From positions 15,300,501 to 15,364,500 of the forward strand of contig NC_060107.1 in assembly GCF_021155765.1 (NCBI RefSeq): 64,000 nt of DNA, in the 5' to 3' direction. Every line of letters begins with the position of its first letter. Position 1 is the first letter of the stretch. The position numbers were made by a program, and so were the translations under genes. The notes under the pieces are model-generated. The model was not told where the DNA came from. It searched no databases and worked only from the letters and a program-made list of their open reading frames with translations. Source of the stretch: Diprion similis. Lineage: Eukaryota > Arthropoda > Insecta > Hymenoptera > Diprionidae. Positions 1 through 12,200 of this stretch are shown here, piece by piece.

Positions 1-1069
1 CTTACGGGAAAAAGTGAAATTTTCGCTATTAAGGCCCCGCTGACCTGGCATGTCATATATATATTTCGTGACGTCAGAAGCGGGGAAATTGGGTGAAAAC
101 GCCTATACGAATCCTGCGATAACGAGAGTATGAATCTTACTCGGAAATATTTTAAATCGTAGCTTGAATAATAGTGTACGTGTGAATCTCCGTCACTGCT
201 CAGGCAAATCGCTGATAATGTTTATAATAAAGAATGATGAAGTGAATAAAATCACGCGACAACAAACATGGCCGATCGGAGCTACCGCATGTTGAATATT
301 CACTGATTGCGCTGTTCCACAATTTCTTTCACCCTCGCCAGGGAGATTCACACGTACAAAAGCACACACGTTATCCGGGAAAATTTATACTATCAGTTAT
401 TTCTTTGTAAACATGGCTCGATTCGTATACGCGTTTTTCATGTGACAGCAGCCCGTTTATGGTCCACAAGAAGTATGTTTCGATCTGTAACTGACATCAT
501 TGGTTGGATCTAACAGAACAAGCCAATGAAATCAGCGGCCTTAGTTCACCGTTCAACGTTCAGAGGCGCTGCACGTATTTATGACGTCACGATTTGATAT
601 TTTCAAGTCACTTCAGCGGCACCTTAAATATGAAAAAACAGAAAGGCGGCGATCGTCACCTATAAATATGGAGGGTAGAGAGAAGGAGGCACAACTCGGC
701 GCTATACGTAATGATAAAACTCAAGAAAATAGTTTTAATGCGTATGAATTTCTCGATATATATATATGTATATACCCCGACTTCGAATTACAAATCCGAG
801 AATAATCTGCGCCAGCACTGCCGTCGGCAAGAATTAGAACTATGATATGGCGAAATGTCGGCCGTAGCTAGCTTCATGTAAGAAGCACCAATACGGCCTC
901 CATGCGGCCTCCTTCTCTGTGTCCTCCATAGTGAGCAGGGAGAAGAGCAGAAGAGCACTCTTCGGGTTTAAACCGCAAGAGGCGCTTATGCCGCATCTCG
1001 ACAGCTCTTCTCACTGACATATTTGCGCAGCAAATGACAGTCTCTACTGAGGAAGTTGGTCCTCCATAT

Positions 1070-1204
1070 AATGCTTGCTTCCATGCAAGGCGCAACTTTG
1101 GTAAAATATAAAACGCGCTGAAAGGCGCGAAACTGCGCGCGCCCTTTGATTGGTTGCACGCCCAACCGCGCCGCGCCGCACTGCGCGCATAGAAAGCAAG
1201 CATT
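1070..1204. repeat. Inverted repeat around a CpG-rich core
   Basis: AATGCTTGCTT (1070-1080) is exactly complemented at 1194-1204. The enclosed 113 bases are CpG-rich with a TATAAAA and a GATTGG (CCAAT) word. Either a small element or a promoter-like patch. Confidence 0.45.
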
Positions 1205-2131
1205 AGACTGGGGTTTTACTGTCTATGAGTTTTACATACGAATCCCCATGCTTGCCCGCGCCGCCGAAAGAGCGATGATCGCAACGAACCTAGTGGCGAC
1301 TAGTGAACTACCATCGTATCTTCAAATAGCGCCCCTACCCGTTTCAGTAGAGTTTTCAGACCTGTATGTAAAGGCCGAAGTATTGTATTTTGTTATTTTG
1401 AATAAACTCGAGTGGAATATTTTACATATATTCTTGAAAAATAATCATCGTCGTTCATGACTACAAATCTACAGTGTGATCACAGAGTACGTCATGTTGG
1501 GTTTACTTGACGGCAACTTGATGGTGATACATTACTGAGCTCTCGACTGACGACCAATTGAATGTTTACAAAGCAACAGACATTAACTGTGACTGTTTCC
1601 TTATCTCTCATTTTGTTGTTAGCACAGGCAAGACAGGGAATACGCAGTCCATGCTCTATGTATATGATTACGCTACGATCGTTTCGGTAAAGCAGGAGGG
1701 ATACAAAACTACTGTCAGTCATGACAACAAATAGCGAAACATGTTCATAGAGATGTAAAATGGCTTAATATTAGAACGTAGTAGGATAGCGATTTTGTAG
1801 AAATCCTCTTTTTTATATACTGCGTAAAGTCAAGGTAATAGAATAGCTCGTCGATTTCTGATTATTGACAAAGTTCCAACCGATTTTGAAAACATCAAAA
1901 TTAGATGTTTCATACTCTATTTCGACCAGTCCCATGTCGATCAGGCCACGCAATAAGAAGGCACAACAGACAAACCTAGAAATGTAGTTGTATCTTTCAA
2001 TTGCTTGATCTAAAAATGCTTTCACATACGCATTGAGTCTCGTGGGTCTTCTTTATCTTAGTTAGCACGCTGGCCGATTTGGTTTTTTGAAAAAATATGG
2101 CAATGGTTTTCACTGGAAAATTTTTAAAGAG

Positions 2132-2386
2132 AATTGAGCCTATGGGTCAAAAACAGCTTACGTCAACTTGAGTCATTTTTTCGAATACGCTGATCTTGGT
2201 CTTGTGTATCATATTAGCTATATACCCTGTGAATCCTGGATGTTTCCGTCAACTTTTAATGCTGCAGTGACCATGACAGGCGCTGCACGCACCGTGCTGA
2301 AATACTAAGAGCTGAATCTTTACTTCCCATTTTTCCTGTCAAAACTTAAGTCGACCCAAGTCGTTATTTAACCCGTAGGCTCAATT
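2132..2386. repeat. MITE-like element with terminal inverted repeats
   Basis: The left end AATTGAGCCTATGGGT and the right end (complement AATTGAGCCTACGGGT) match at 15 of 16 bases, and a weaker match (ACTTGAGTC / ACTTAAGT) lies further in. Total length 255 bases with no coding frame. Confidence 0.7.
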
Positions 2387-4200
2387 GTAAACACAAAGTA
2401 GCCCCTAATCAGCAAACAAAAGGCCTGCTCATCTTCTTGCGTAAGAAAACTGTTCAACATTGGTAGTACGATACCCAAAATTTCCAGAACTACTCCAACA
2501 GTTGCAGTAACTACATCTGGGTATTAAGTATAACAACATTTTTCGTGGATAGTGTCGAGACAATCCACAAGCTACAATTTTAACCCATTATCCACAAAGC
2601 TGCAAGATATACAACGAAATAGCCTCCGACTAATAACTCGTATGGTATTCATCGAGTCTCATACGATTGGTGGAACCACGGAGAAGTGTTATTTTCACAA
2701 GCTGCACGTGGAGTCGTTGACCCAAGCGCAGCAACGATCAATAAGAGACCCTACCGGATCCTTAGTTGCGACAAGATTGTTGTGGATGGTAACAGTATTC
2801 AGTGGGTTACGCAACTGCCAGCAAAGTTTACTCACGCATTCCGAGACCTTAGACTCTGAAGCCTAGAAACTAGAGTCGAAAATGTTGAGAGTACGGTCCT
2901 GCACGCGGGTTCTCTGAAACTTCACTAGACGGATGTGTCGTTGTAATGTCGACACTGAAATGATTCCAACTTAACAACACTGACACCAAAATATAATTAT
3001 CAAATTCACTTCTAGTTTCGTATTGTATGTACATACATAGAGTGTTCTTATTGGTAGTTTCTTTCTTCAGAAAAAGTGTCATATACATCGCATAATTATA
3101 ACTCTAGGAGTACACGAATGATTTCAAAAACAGATATAATTATGTCTCAAAATGGTAAAGCAGGAATTGAAAAATTCTCTGCAACGATTTTGTGCTAATT
3201 TCTTGAATTTTATATATACTTCCAAAGTTATGACGATGCATATACCATACATCTTTACTACATATTCACGTATTCGAGGTTTGAATAATCGCCTCTGATA
3301 ATTTTCAAATGACCGTCCGGATTGGCGCGCGAGTTTGATGATCTTCAGGCTCAATCAATTCGGTTCTACTGATTGTTTCTTTAGAACCGTTTCGATTTTG
3401 ACCAAAATTGGTCGAGTCGTTTCTGAGTTATTTGCGAAAATAAAGACTTTTTTATCTGGGAATAACTGCAAAATGGATAGACCAATTCAAACCAAATTCG
3501 TGCTGTTGATTTCGCTTTATTGAACTCAGAACTTATTCATTGTTTAGCAAAATCTGGCGAGCCATCTGACACTGATTTACTTTTGGCCGTGAACACAGAT
3601 CACGAATTCATGTATTCCACGTGCAAAAGTAATTAATAAATTTCTGTTGGAGATTGTGTTATTGACTTAAGCGGTGGAAAAAGGGAATCTGACCCTCTGT
3701 CAGATCCGAAGATTGAAAGTCGCGCAGAGCCTGGCCAACGACCTGGATATTATCATAGATGTACCTTGGGGTCCAAAAACCGATGACTTGGTTGTTACGT
3801 AAGCGTAGGCATGAACTGTAGGAAGAGTAAGTAGGAAGAGAAAGCGGCACGTCTGCATTTGTTCACGGCCTTGTGGCTTCATGCATCTACGAACGTCATG
3901 GATGCCTACCAGTTGCACACGTGTCTTCGGTCAGCGACCTTCCCCGTGAATTCTGCCCCACCTACACACCTAACCCACCAGGAAAGCGAGAGGCTCGTTC
4001 ATTTCGATCCCGATCGTCAAGTTGAAATATCGTAATGGTCGTCAGACTTCCTTCTGGAATCGTAAATTACTACTACAAATATGCGAATGCCTTCTTTCTA
4101 GGATCAAATTGAATTTCTGTTATCAAAGCCTTATGATATTGCTTTGAAAAATGAAGTTCAATTTGATCATAGAGAGAACATGATTCGCGTATTAAAAGGG

Positions 4201-4753
4201 GCCCGATTTTACAGAAACCAGATCTACAAAGCGAATTTTTCACACAAAATATCCTATGGTTACTTTTATACAGAAATTTTGACCTATAGAATAAAATGGG
4301 CGTCAGGACGGATTCTACAGAATTCAGTCCTACGGAAATGAATTCTGGTAGGAGAGGACCGTTTTTACAGAAATCATGTCTACAGAGTTCAGTTATACAT
4401 AGAGGTGTCTAACTTTTTCTAGATTTTGGGATGATACAGGCACCATCTGCGTTCGTATTGGGGAATTGTGCGTTGCGTTGTCGGATATGCCTAATTTATT
4501 CCAATCTTACGGTGCCAGAAATTAATTAAATGCAGCTTCTGGACGAATACTTTTGAACTTATTTTATATATTTTTTTGTCGAAACTATATAGAAACGGTA
4601 TTCTGCTGATACAATTGATTTATGTGGGACTGGGTTCTGCAAAATCGCTCCTGACGCCCATTTTATTCTGTAGAACAAGTATTTCTGTGGAAAAGGACCT
4701 GTAGGATATTTTCTACAAAACATTCGCTTTGTAGAACTGGTTTCTGTAGGCCC
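4201..4753. repeat. Foldback element with 130-base arms
   Basis: The left arm (4201-4337) and right arm (about 4623-4753) are inverted copies sharing AGAATAAAATGGGCGTCAGG exactly. Each arm contains several degenerate TCTACAGAA units. The two arms therefore translate alike on opposite strands (YRIKWASG), which is why short frames appear there. Confidence 0.8.
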
Positions 4754-5103
4754 GGTGCTTCCCCTCGTAAATTCACCAATGGAAATGGAGCTCAAATGGC
4801 ATGCTATGAACTTTATCTGAATACCAGTTTTTCATTTGTGGTCTCGAAGAGAATATTCTCATCATTACACTCACATCAATTTCATCCTCGCAATTACAGA
4901 ATTACTCAGTTCTTCCAAGGACAATGATTTGAGCGGTGAAAATGTCAATATTATGTACGGTTTAGTCTGAAATATTTTTTAATAAATCATTGGCGATTTT
5001 TGTTTCAGTGATATTGCAAGTACATTGATAAAGTATGTTGCATCGTATTTCAATGGAAATTGTTTACAAAACTACATTTGCAACTGGCCACGAAAAGTGA
5101 TCA

Positions 5104-5616
5104 TTATGCCAAATTACCAGCAGCTAATATTACAGTTTGATTCAAAGTACTGCTGTGCATAATCTGCACTCTACAGATCTCTACTTGCGCAAACGTCTGC
5201 ACTTGCTCGGTCGAGACGATTCGCAGGTATCCTGTTGGTAAATTGAAAATTGCAAGTGAAGACCAAGCGGTTCCATCCATTGGAACAGTTAGCACACCAT
5301 ACTCTGTAGAGAAAAGAGGAATTACTAAGCAAACTATGTTGTAGAAGAGAAGGATGAAGTAATTTGATGTTTAACAAAATAACCCAATTTCGGTGACGAA
5401 AAATATGATGCCTGTTCTTTGAGTTGCAGTTTATACTTTGTTTAAATTTTTGCTCGCCCAAGGTTGTGAAAGTAACAAGATAATTAATGCTTAAAGTATT
5501 GGTTAGCTACGTTTGACTGTTACTTTCGTGCGATGTAACAGGACGTAAAATTATTGCGACTTACTTTGCCAAGTTCCTAATGTTACAACAAAAAATATGC
5601 GTAACAGCGAGAAGAA
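5104..5616 (-). CDS. Candidate small secreted protein, last two exons (hypothetical)
   Basis: On the - strand an exon at 5565-5616 (acceptor TGTTTTCAG, donor GTAAGT) reads FFSLLRIFFVVTLGTWQ and splices in phase to an exon at 5104-5303 (acceptor TTTTCTCTACAG), which continues KYGVLTVPMDGTAWSSLAIF and so on for about 65 residues to a TAA. The first part looks like the hydrophobic core of a signal peptide. No family is recognised and no start Met is found in these exons; a further 5' exon would be needed. Good splice sites and matching phase are the only support, so chance remains quite possible. Confidence 0.25.
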
Positions 5617-5883
5617 CTGAAAACAGTCACCAGACGCCACGTAGGTGGCAAAAAAACCCTAAGTGATAAATAACTCGTATAAGAACTCAGACTGGATCAA
5701 GTTGACCTTTACGCCCGCATAAATATTCAGTCATTTTAGAAACGACAATTTGATACACAAGCAGGAAGAAGGATGTTATTCTTATTTGTAAAAAAATAAA
5801 TGAAACTTTATCTCATGTTTGTGGTAACATTAGCATATCAGTGCGGCATCTACACATATATTTCTAAGTTTACATTTCCAGAA

Positions 5884-6006
5884 TCAATTGTCATCTAGAG
5901 TATTGATTGAACTAGTAAAACGATGTCGACATCTTGTAAAGGCATTTGCATGGGCATCAGCTTGTATGTCTGCGGTTGTAATTTGCGGGGGCATTCCCTT
6001 CGCCAT
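5884..6006 (-). CDS. Small open frame, 40 residues (hypothetical)
   Basis: ATGGCG with A at -3 opens a 40-residue frame beginning MAKGMPPQITTADIQADAHA and ending in a TGA. It lies just 5' of the candidate exons at 5104-5616 on the same strand but has no donor joining them. Nothing known resembles it. Confidence 0.12.
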   Translation of the reverse strand: MAKGMPPQITTADIQADAHANAFTRCRHRFTSSINTLDDN

Positions 6007-6559
6007 TTCAGTTTCAACGCGATTGCGATGTTCTAAGGTCGTTGCCGATGTGTAGCTTAAAACAAGTTGCGTTGAGATTGGTCAAGGTACGACACCACTG
6101 TAGAGTTTGCCCCCACCAAAGCCGCCTCGCTGATGCCCTTGCCGCGCCTCACCGCGACTCGGCGACCGCATCGACCGGGGCAAACCGGCAGGCCACGAGG
6201 CACAATGAGGCAGCCGTCGCGTCGAGCGCCAGCCTAAAAAGCCGTGCACGAGATCGCGGGGTGAGAATCGGCTCTCGGTTTTCGAAGACCTCAACCTAGG
6301 TTTTCAGGTCTGAGAGTCAGAATGGGGATTCACACTGCATAGTGCGATCGCAGCGCCCCCAAGATGCACGTGTGAAGATGCCGGGTACGAATTTGCAAAT
6401 GTCTGTTTCGACCAAATGCTGGGTTGTTCTTTTCTCACCAATTGCAGAATAATGATGCGGATAAATGGCACGAATATTTCTGACTTCAGAGAGTATTGTA
6501 GCTCTGATATATATTGAGCTAGGGGCACGACGAGGCATCGATAATCACATCTGTCGCCA

Positions 6560-6605
6560 TGGCATGGCTGGGCGTGGGGAACTCGAACCACCACGCAGTC
6601 CGTTG
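6560..6605 (-). repeat. Possible pol III box B / tRNA-derived fragment
   Basis: The - strand reads GGTGGTTCGAGTTCCCCACG, matching the tRNA T-arm/box B pattern GGTTCGANTCC closely. No acceptable box A or cloverleaf is found, so a SINE or tRNA relic is the most that can be said. Confidence 0.25.
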
Positions 6606-7163
6606 CCCCTCCAGAGGCGGTTGTCGTGGTTTTCCGTCCTACACGTGCAGGGCTCACAGTGGGTCATTGCTCTATACGCTTTTTGTTGAATAGTATTATC
6701 ACGGCCGAGATGGCCGTGCGTGTGCAAAAAGACTGGGCTCAATTTTTTGGGAATAATTGTCCAGCACGAGTTTCGATTTCACTGCCCTTGGTCCATTCTG
6801 ACTGCTCTCCCGTCGTCTGGTATCATTGTTCATAACTGCAGCTAAACGTTTAATGATTCACCCTTCGCAACATTCAGAGTAGTCGGATTGTCGGTATCTG
6901 AAACAATGTGACAATCTCGCTCTAAAAAATTAAATACTTTTCTGTTTTTTGTTATATAAACCTCATTTCAACTTCAAATATTCAGAATATGCAATCTACA
7001 AAATCCTCCTATCCTTGAAAGAACGTTACTATTCAAGTATGTACATTTGGCGAAATATGGCAACGGGTGAAGAACATGCAGCACAGGCATTAAGCCTAAA
7101 CTCTTGGACTGTAAGCCCATCAGTGCTGTCTTGCGGGAATTTGAGGCACAGCACACAATTAGA

Positions 7164-7178
7164 CCCCCCCCCCCCCCC
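7164..7178. repeat. Poly(C) tract
   Basis: Fifteen uninterrupted C residues, followed by a C-rich stretch. Confidence 0.9.
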
Positions 7179-8228
7179 TCCCGACCGCCCAAAGCATAAA
7201 TAACGCATTGTAAGAGCTGCATATTTTCTGTTTTCATGAAATGTACTTTTTTTCACAAATGTAACTGTGCATCTATTTCGAAGAAAGTGAGCTTTGCCGA
7301 ACAAAGAGGCACTCACTTCTGAGATAATTTTTAATAGTTGCAGAAAAAAATTCAATGAAGAATAATTAATTCAAACGATCGACATATTTTTTGATTAATA
7401 CTAGTGTGATGTATATTTTCTGATCCTTTCAAGTTGTATGTATGAGCGTGTATTATACAGATAAAAGGAATGTTTGCTAAAGAAGAGATACTTATACAGT
7501 ACAGCTTTTGCATAATTGAGTTGATTTAAAGGTTATCGAAACGACTCAAAACTACAGTTCTTGACTATTGTGAAACAGCACTCGGCTTGGAAACAGTCGA
7601 GCAAAGTTTGACGATTACACAAGTACCTGAAAGGCAATTATAAAAGCACATTGTAAAAATTTATACAATTTAAAAATACTAACGATGAAGACAATGATAA
7701 AAATAGTGATTATGCGTAATTTAATCAACTTGCACATCGTTTAGACTTTCAGTGGAAAAATTTTCACGAGGGTATAAATATTCATGGCATGAAAGAACAA
7801 ATTTCAATTATACTTATCCGACACAGTACGCAAAATTGCAGATATATTGCAGCAACGTATCTTGAAAAGTTTAATAATATTTGGTATAAACTGCGATGTT
7901 TCTGTGATGTTACATCCAATGTACCCCGCAACAACAGTTTGTTGCCTACTCTTTGACATGCACTTGCAATACTGCTGTAATGATCGAAAAAAAATATCTC
8001 TGAAATATCCAAATATCAATCTTGTTTACTTCACCCATCCATTGCTTCGGTAGCCATTCTTTCAGGAACATCAAATAAGACGCCTATTTGTAGCCTAATA
8101 TGCTGAATAATCAGAACATTTGTCGTCAGGTGTGAAATGTGGATACATGATAATAACGATAACAGTACTTCATAAACATAACATTCGATGTGAGAGGATT
8201 TACAACACAACATATAACAAAACTTTGT

Positions 8229-8283
8229 AATATTGCTGCAATATTCCTGCAAAGTTCTAAAGTGTAAACATTGCAGCAATATT
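8229..8283. repeat. Palindrome with 14-base arms
   Basis: AATATTGCTGCAAT (8229-8242) is exactly complemented at 8270-8283; related words (AATATTGTAGCAATAT) recur near 8352-8370. Confidence 0.7.
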
Positions 8284-8639
8284 TATTGTAGTGTGCAGAA
8301 GTTCAACATGACGTTTTACGCAACTTTGAGCTATTTCTGCAATGTTACAATGTAATATTGTAGCAATATGTCTCGGACTGTAGAATATATCCATAACCCT
8401 TTCCCCCGAATAAATGGAACGGGTCCAAGCTCGGGGCCTAAGTCAATTTCCCTGGGTGAGTGGCAGAAAGGGTTGGAATGACGAGAGGTATCCTGGATGC
8501 TGCAGCGTCCTGGAACCCTAGCAGAGGTCAGATCCGGGCTGGGTTTCGAAGTGGCGAAGATGTACGAATGAAAAATCGAGGCTGGTTGAAAGTGAAAGAA
8601 AGAAAGAAAGAAGGAAAGCTGGGGGTGTTTTGTTTGTGG

Positions 8640-9081
8640 TGAATCGCCGCCATCACGCCGAACGTTCTACCAGCGGCAGCGACCACGGACACGACGATCA
8701 ACAATGACAAAGCGCCGTGCGTGCCGGCGTATGGTATATAGGACGAGTCGTAGGAACGTGGGATTTTGCGCTTGTTTCTGTGCGACGTGGAGTGTGTTGA
8801 TGCACGCGCCGCAGGTCACCGCGTCCTCTGCGTCGTTCGCACCGTCCTTGTCTGACTCGCACGCGTGTTTCTCCGGGGAAACCACGACGACTGCCTCCAC
8901 GTGCTGGGAGAAACACTTTGCCGTCCTAAATTGTAGGTCGTCGTCGCGCTGGCGTTCAGGGGTCTCGGCTACGCGGAGGGGGGCGAAACGGGTGGGGATC
9001 TCGAAGCGCGGTGTCCCTGGCTTCGGCACTTCGCTTCGGGACGTGTCGATCCTTTCCGCTGCTCTTCGGCTCGAGTAGGAG
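8640..9081 (+). promoter_or_regulatory. CpG-rich block, candidate distal promoter / 5' exon of Kr-h1
   Basis: This is a CpG-rich island in AT-rich surroundings, 3.6 kb before the Kr-h1 coding exon. It contains TATATAGG at 8735-8742, two C-boxes (CACGCG at 8803-8808 and 8860-8865), the JH-response-like E-box at 8892-8903, and a donor-like GAG|GTAAAC with the junction at 9081/9082. Open frames of 120-140 codons on both strands here seem to be by-products of high GC; none resembles a known protein. A non-coding first exon spliced to 12687 is the simplest reading, but no transcript evidence is visible. Confidence 0.45.
8892..8903 (+). promoter_or_regulatory. JH response element-like E-box, copy 1
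   Basis: TGCCTCCACGTG differs by one base from GGCCTCCACGTG, the kJHRE core reported upstream of Kr-h1 in Bombyx, Tribolium and other insects and bound by Met with its Taiman/SRC partner. The palindromic E-box is at 8898-8903. Two C-boxes lie 90 and 33 bases upstream. Location upstream of Kr-h1 is what the known biology predicts. Confidence 0.7.
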
Positions 9082-10254
9082 GTAAACATTACACAGTATG
9101 ATTGGCCATTCCGAGGCGGGTCCTTCGGTTTCCCTCAGTTTTAGAGAAATAATTCACTGAACGAGCCAAAGTTTTATTCTAAAGATCAAATACAACGATA
9201 CGATACATCGGCTCCTCTTTATTGTGTGGTTTTTTCAAAAGTGTTGCCAGTTCCTCTGCGAATTGAGCGGATTAATATACCGCGGGACATTTGAAACGTA
9301 GAAATAATAAGACATATAATTAACTAAACTGGTTCGTGACTCTGGGACGTGATCATTTAATTTTTATCATATGAAGACAACAGGACTTAGAAAGGCAATC
9401 AGGTATGTAACACTCATTTTTCCAATCTCATTTTCCTCATTACCTCGAAATTATTGTCGTTATCAATTCAGAACAGTCAGCGATTGCGAAATACGGTTTT
9501 CTAATAATTATTGAAAATAAACTGATGAAAAATTACCCCAGAAATGAAAATTTCCAAATTGAATTATTGCGGTAAATATTTTTCTCGGGGTACCGAATTA
9601 CAATCCTTAATTTCCCCAAAATATCACGGCTATAAGCGATGTCGCAAATCTGGTAGGGCGACGCAAAGATGCTGCGGATTTAGACGAAGTATCCTTCGGA
9701 TTGAATTAAAAATTTGTTTTTGTACTTTAAATTTCGTACCATCCGATCAGTAAGATATAACAAATGTGTCAAATAGTAAATTTCATGGCTTGACTTATAT
9801 TTGAGTACAAACATGAACCAAGCGTCAAGACAGTTCATAATGTCAGTGAAATTGTCTAAATGATCAAAAAACTAAACTATGGTCTATGGATGACAGTGTA
9901 TGAGAGAAAAGCCCGGTTGTTTGATGAGTCGTGTTACATCGAATAATTCCTGGTTAGCCGTTGATTTTAAACTTTGCGCAGTGTTCTTTGAATAAAAAGA
10001 ATATGATATGTGTGAGTATTTTGCGCAGCAATGCAGCGCGCATCGTTAGAGTGGCGATGGTTGCGACTCGTCAGGATCATTGTCCCGTCCCTTTCACGAG
10101 CGGCATGGGATTGGATGAATCAATAATCTGGTCCTCAGTTTCGGGGCTGATTCGCGTGCATTTTTTTTTTACAGTTTTAGGAATGTCAGGAATGACGAGT
10201 ACTGGGTGGAAATAAAAATAACTATACTTTTTATCGCATTATTCACGGTATAAC

Positions 10255-10470
10255 TGAAATCTCCGTGATGTAACGCACCGTCCTTACATCGCGCGCAGCG
10301 CGTTGCACGAGGTCGGTGATCGCTATAAAAAAATGTAGTAGATACACGTGGAGGCAGCGGCCATTGGTTTCCCGTCGCGCCGACTGCAGAGCCAACCTCG
10401 ACTACTGCCTCCGGCTCTCGGTCGACGCGCGTGCAGCAACCTACCACATTGATACTGGCTATTCCGGTGT
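10255..10470. promoter_or_regulatory. Second CpG-rich block upstream of Kr-h1
   Basis: Dense CpG (for example the GCGCGCAGCGCG stretch), a TATAAAA at 10324-10330 and the inverted JH-response-like E-box. It could be an enhancer or an alternative promoter; Kr-h1 is known to use alternative first exons in several insects. No Inr of the TCAGT type is seen at the expected distance. Confidence 0.4.
10345..10356 (-). promoter_or_regulatory. JH response element-like E-box, copy 2 (inverted)
   Basis: Read on the - strand this is again TGCCTCCACGTG, and the identity with copy 1 extends to 13 bases (CTGCCTCCACGTG). It sits in a second CpG-rich block (about 10260-10450), next to a TATAAAA (10324-10330), a CCATTGG (CCAAT box on the - strand, about 10361-10367) and an inverted C-box (CGCGTG, 10428-10433). 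An identical 13-mer recurring 1.45 kb away and upstream of this gene is unlikely to be chance. Confidence 0.65.
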
Positions 10471-12099
10471 GATAACACTGACTTGGCCAGACACGAGTGC
10501 TGCTTAAAACAAAAATACGCCACTCTTCGTGCTCCGCACTTTTTTGGTTTTAGTCATTTAAATTCTCATGTTCACTCTTCCTCCACACACTTTCGGATGC
10601 AGTTTTCTGATTACTCATGAACAGAGCAACGAAATAGATTCTCCTTCTCGCATTCGGCAATTTACAACTAATAATAACTCCTGACAAGAATTTATGAAAT
10701 TTTGCAATTTTTTTTTACTCTGTCGGTAAAATCGTAAAAAGCTTTTGACTTATTATAATCAATGTATGTAGTAGGTGCTGTTCAATAATGTTTCAATTGC
10801 CAAATGGGGGAAGGAAATTCTATTTCATTGTCCCGTTCAAGAGTGATTCACTAGATTGTGGAATCGTCGCCGTCGCTTCATCAGGGAACGAAAACACCCG
10901 ACATTCTGAACCGGATATGAGACAAACTAAACTGTACTCACTCAATACGATCCCAAAAAAGGTGTTGAACACTCTTTACGGTGATTTCGGACTGATCTAA
11001 CTTAAAAATCTGGATGTATAATTTAATACACAAGTACGTTCCATTCAAATGTTTCAAACAGTTTCTGTGTAATTAGAGAAGCTGCAGCGATGGTGACAAA
11101 ATGACAAGGGCAATGAGATTTTTTTTTTTTAATCTTTCATACTTCTTTTACCTATGTATTTTTCACATTTTCAAATTCGTTGATAATTCAACGACCTGCA
11201 ACAAAAAAATATACGCGTGAGTTCGCATGACAGAGATATTTTGTTCCTTGCTACGTTATACTCAAGATGACGTCAGAGTAAAATCAATAAACACAGGCTC
11301 ACCCGACCTTTTAGTATGTCAGAGTACGAAAAAAAATTTTGTTTCGTATTAAAATGTCGGGTTGACGAGCGTAACAGTACTCATTTTTAAATTATACAAA
11401 AAAATTTGGTGTTACTGATGTTCTATGATTCCTTTAGAAAAGATTCCATTCTTCAAAAAATATTATAGAATGTTTTCCAGAGATATGACATTATAAGTAA
11501 AATTCCAGGTGGAACTCAACTTCAGAATCTCCTCTTTTCAGGCAAACAACTATATCTATGTTCAGTTTGCACAATTTATATTATATCTTAAAGAATATTT
11601 ATTAATTTTGCTGAAACTGTACTTTCTGGGTATTTGATGGTTTTATGGTTTTTCAACTTTTGCTAAATTACACCGTTTGAAACAACGGATTGTCAAACTC
11701 TCCGAAGAATTCCAAGGTCGCTCAGAGAATTTCAAAGGAAACATGTGAAGGGGTTGTATTTTGCATTTTAAAGGAAAGGAATTTCTTGACCGGGTTAACT
11801 GTCGACGACCGATATTCTTGTACATTTTGGTGTTATAAATTTTGACATGCGCTCATTGATATCTGCGCGTGTATCCACGCATGTACACGTCTACGGTATG
11901 TAAACAGCGCTGAGAGAGGTCGAACGGAGGCTCAGAGGTACAATGGCGTGCATGCGCGCGTGCGTGTCACTGCATAAGTGGGTGTTTTGGGCCGAAAAGA
12001 TAGTGGCAACGATGGTGGGGGTCCCGCTGCAATACGCAAGGCTTTGGGAAAGCCCGTACAATCAAGCCATACGCACACTAGAATCTCTAGAGTAAGGAG

Positions 12100-12200
12100 C
12101 GAGCGCGGCCGGAGCGCAGAGCGTGCCTTAGCGATTTGCACCCGCTATAAAGTTGGTGCTCATCGTCAGTTGTGTAGCTTTCAGTAGTCAAACAAATACC
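12100..12200 (+). promoter_or_regulatory. Proximal promoter candidate of Kr-h1
   Basis: TATAAA at 12146-12151 lies in a GC-rich patch and is followed by two arthropod initiator words, TCAGT at 12166-12170 and 12181-12185. The distances from the TATA start (about 22 and 37 bases) are each off the usual 30, so the start site is uncertain. A strong GTAAGT donor at 12500-12505 could end a first exon before the acceptor at 12686. Confidence 0.35.

Larger units (their letters stand above)
1..5103. other. Intergenic DNA, left edge
   Basis: No gene recognised. It contains two perfect CRE palindromes TGACGTCA (69-76 and 582-589), a CpG-rich patch at about 1070-1205, and two foldback repeats. A frame at 2552-2710 contains KLQDIQRNSLRLIT, faintly like the end of a non-LTR reverse transcriptase ORF. 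Confidence 0.5.
6007..8639. other. Intergenic DNA upstream of the Kr-h1 distal block
   Basis: No gene recognised. GC-richer patches at about 6100-6300 and 6540-6650; E-boxes CACGTG at 6367-6372 and 6642-6647 lack the JH-element flank. A C homopolymer lies at 7164-7178, a palindrome at 8229-8283 and a short (GAAA)n near 8594-8612. Confidence 0.5.
9090..12095. other. Non-coding Kr-h1 5' flank or first intron
   Basis: No supported coding sequence. Apart from the CpG block near 10.3 kb it is AT-rich and unremarkable. A perfect CRE-type palindrome TGACGTCA occurs at 11268-11275 and an inverted C-box CGCGTG at 11957-11962. Short open frames here lack recognisable domains. Confidence 0.6.

Noticed and set aside
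2552..2866. KLQDIQRNSLRLIT as a non-LTR retrotransposon remnant
   Set aside because: Only a few residues resemble the RT C-terminal region; no RT core nearby.
8667..9089. 140-codon frame on - and 124-codon frame on + in the same place
   Set aside because: Both strands are open because the block is CpG-rich; neither resembles a protein, and the block is better read as regulatory or 5' UTR.
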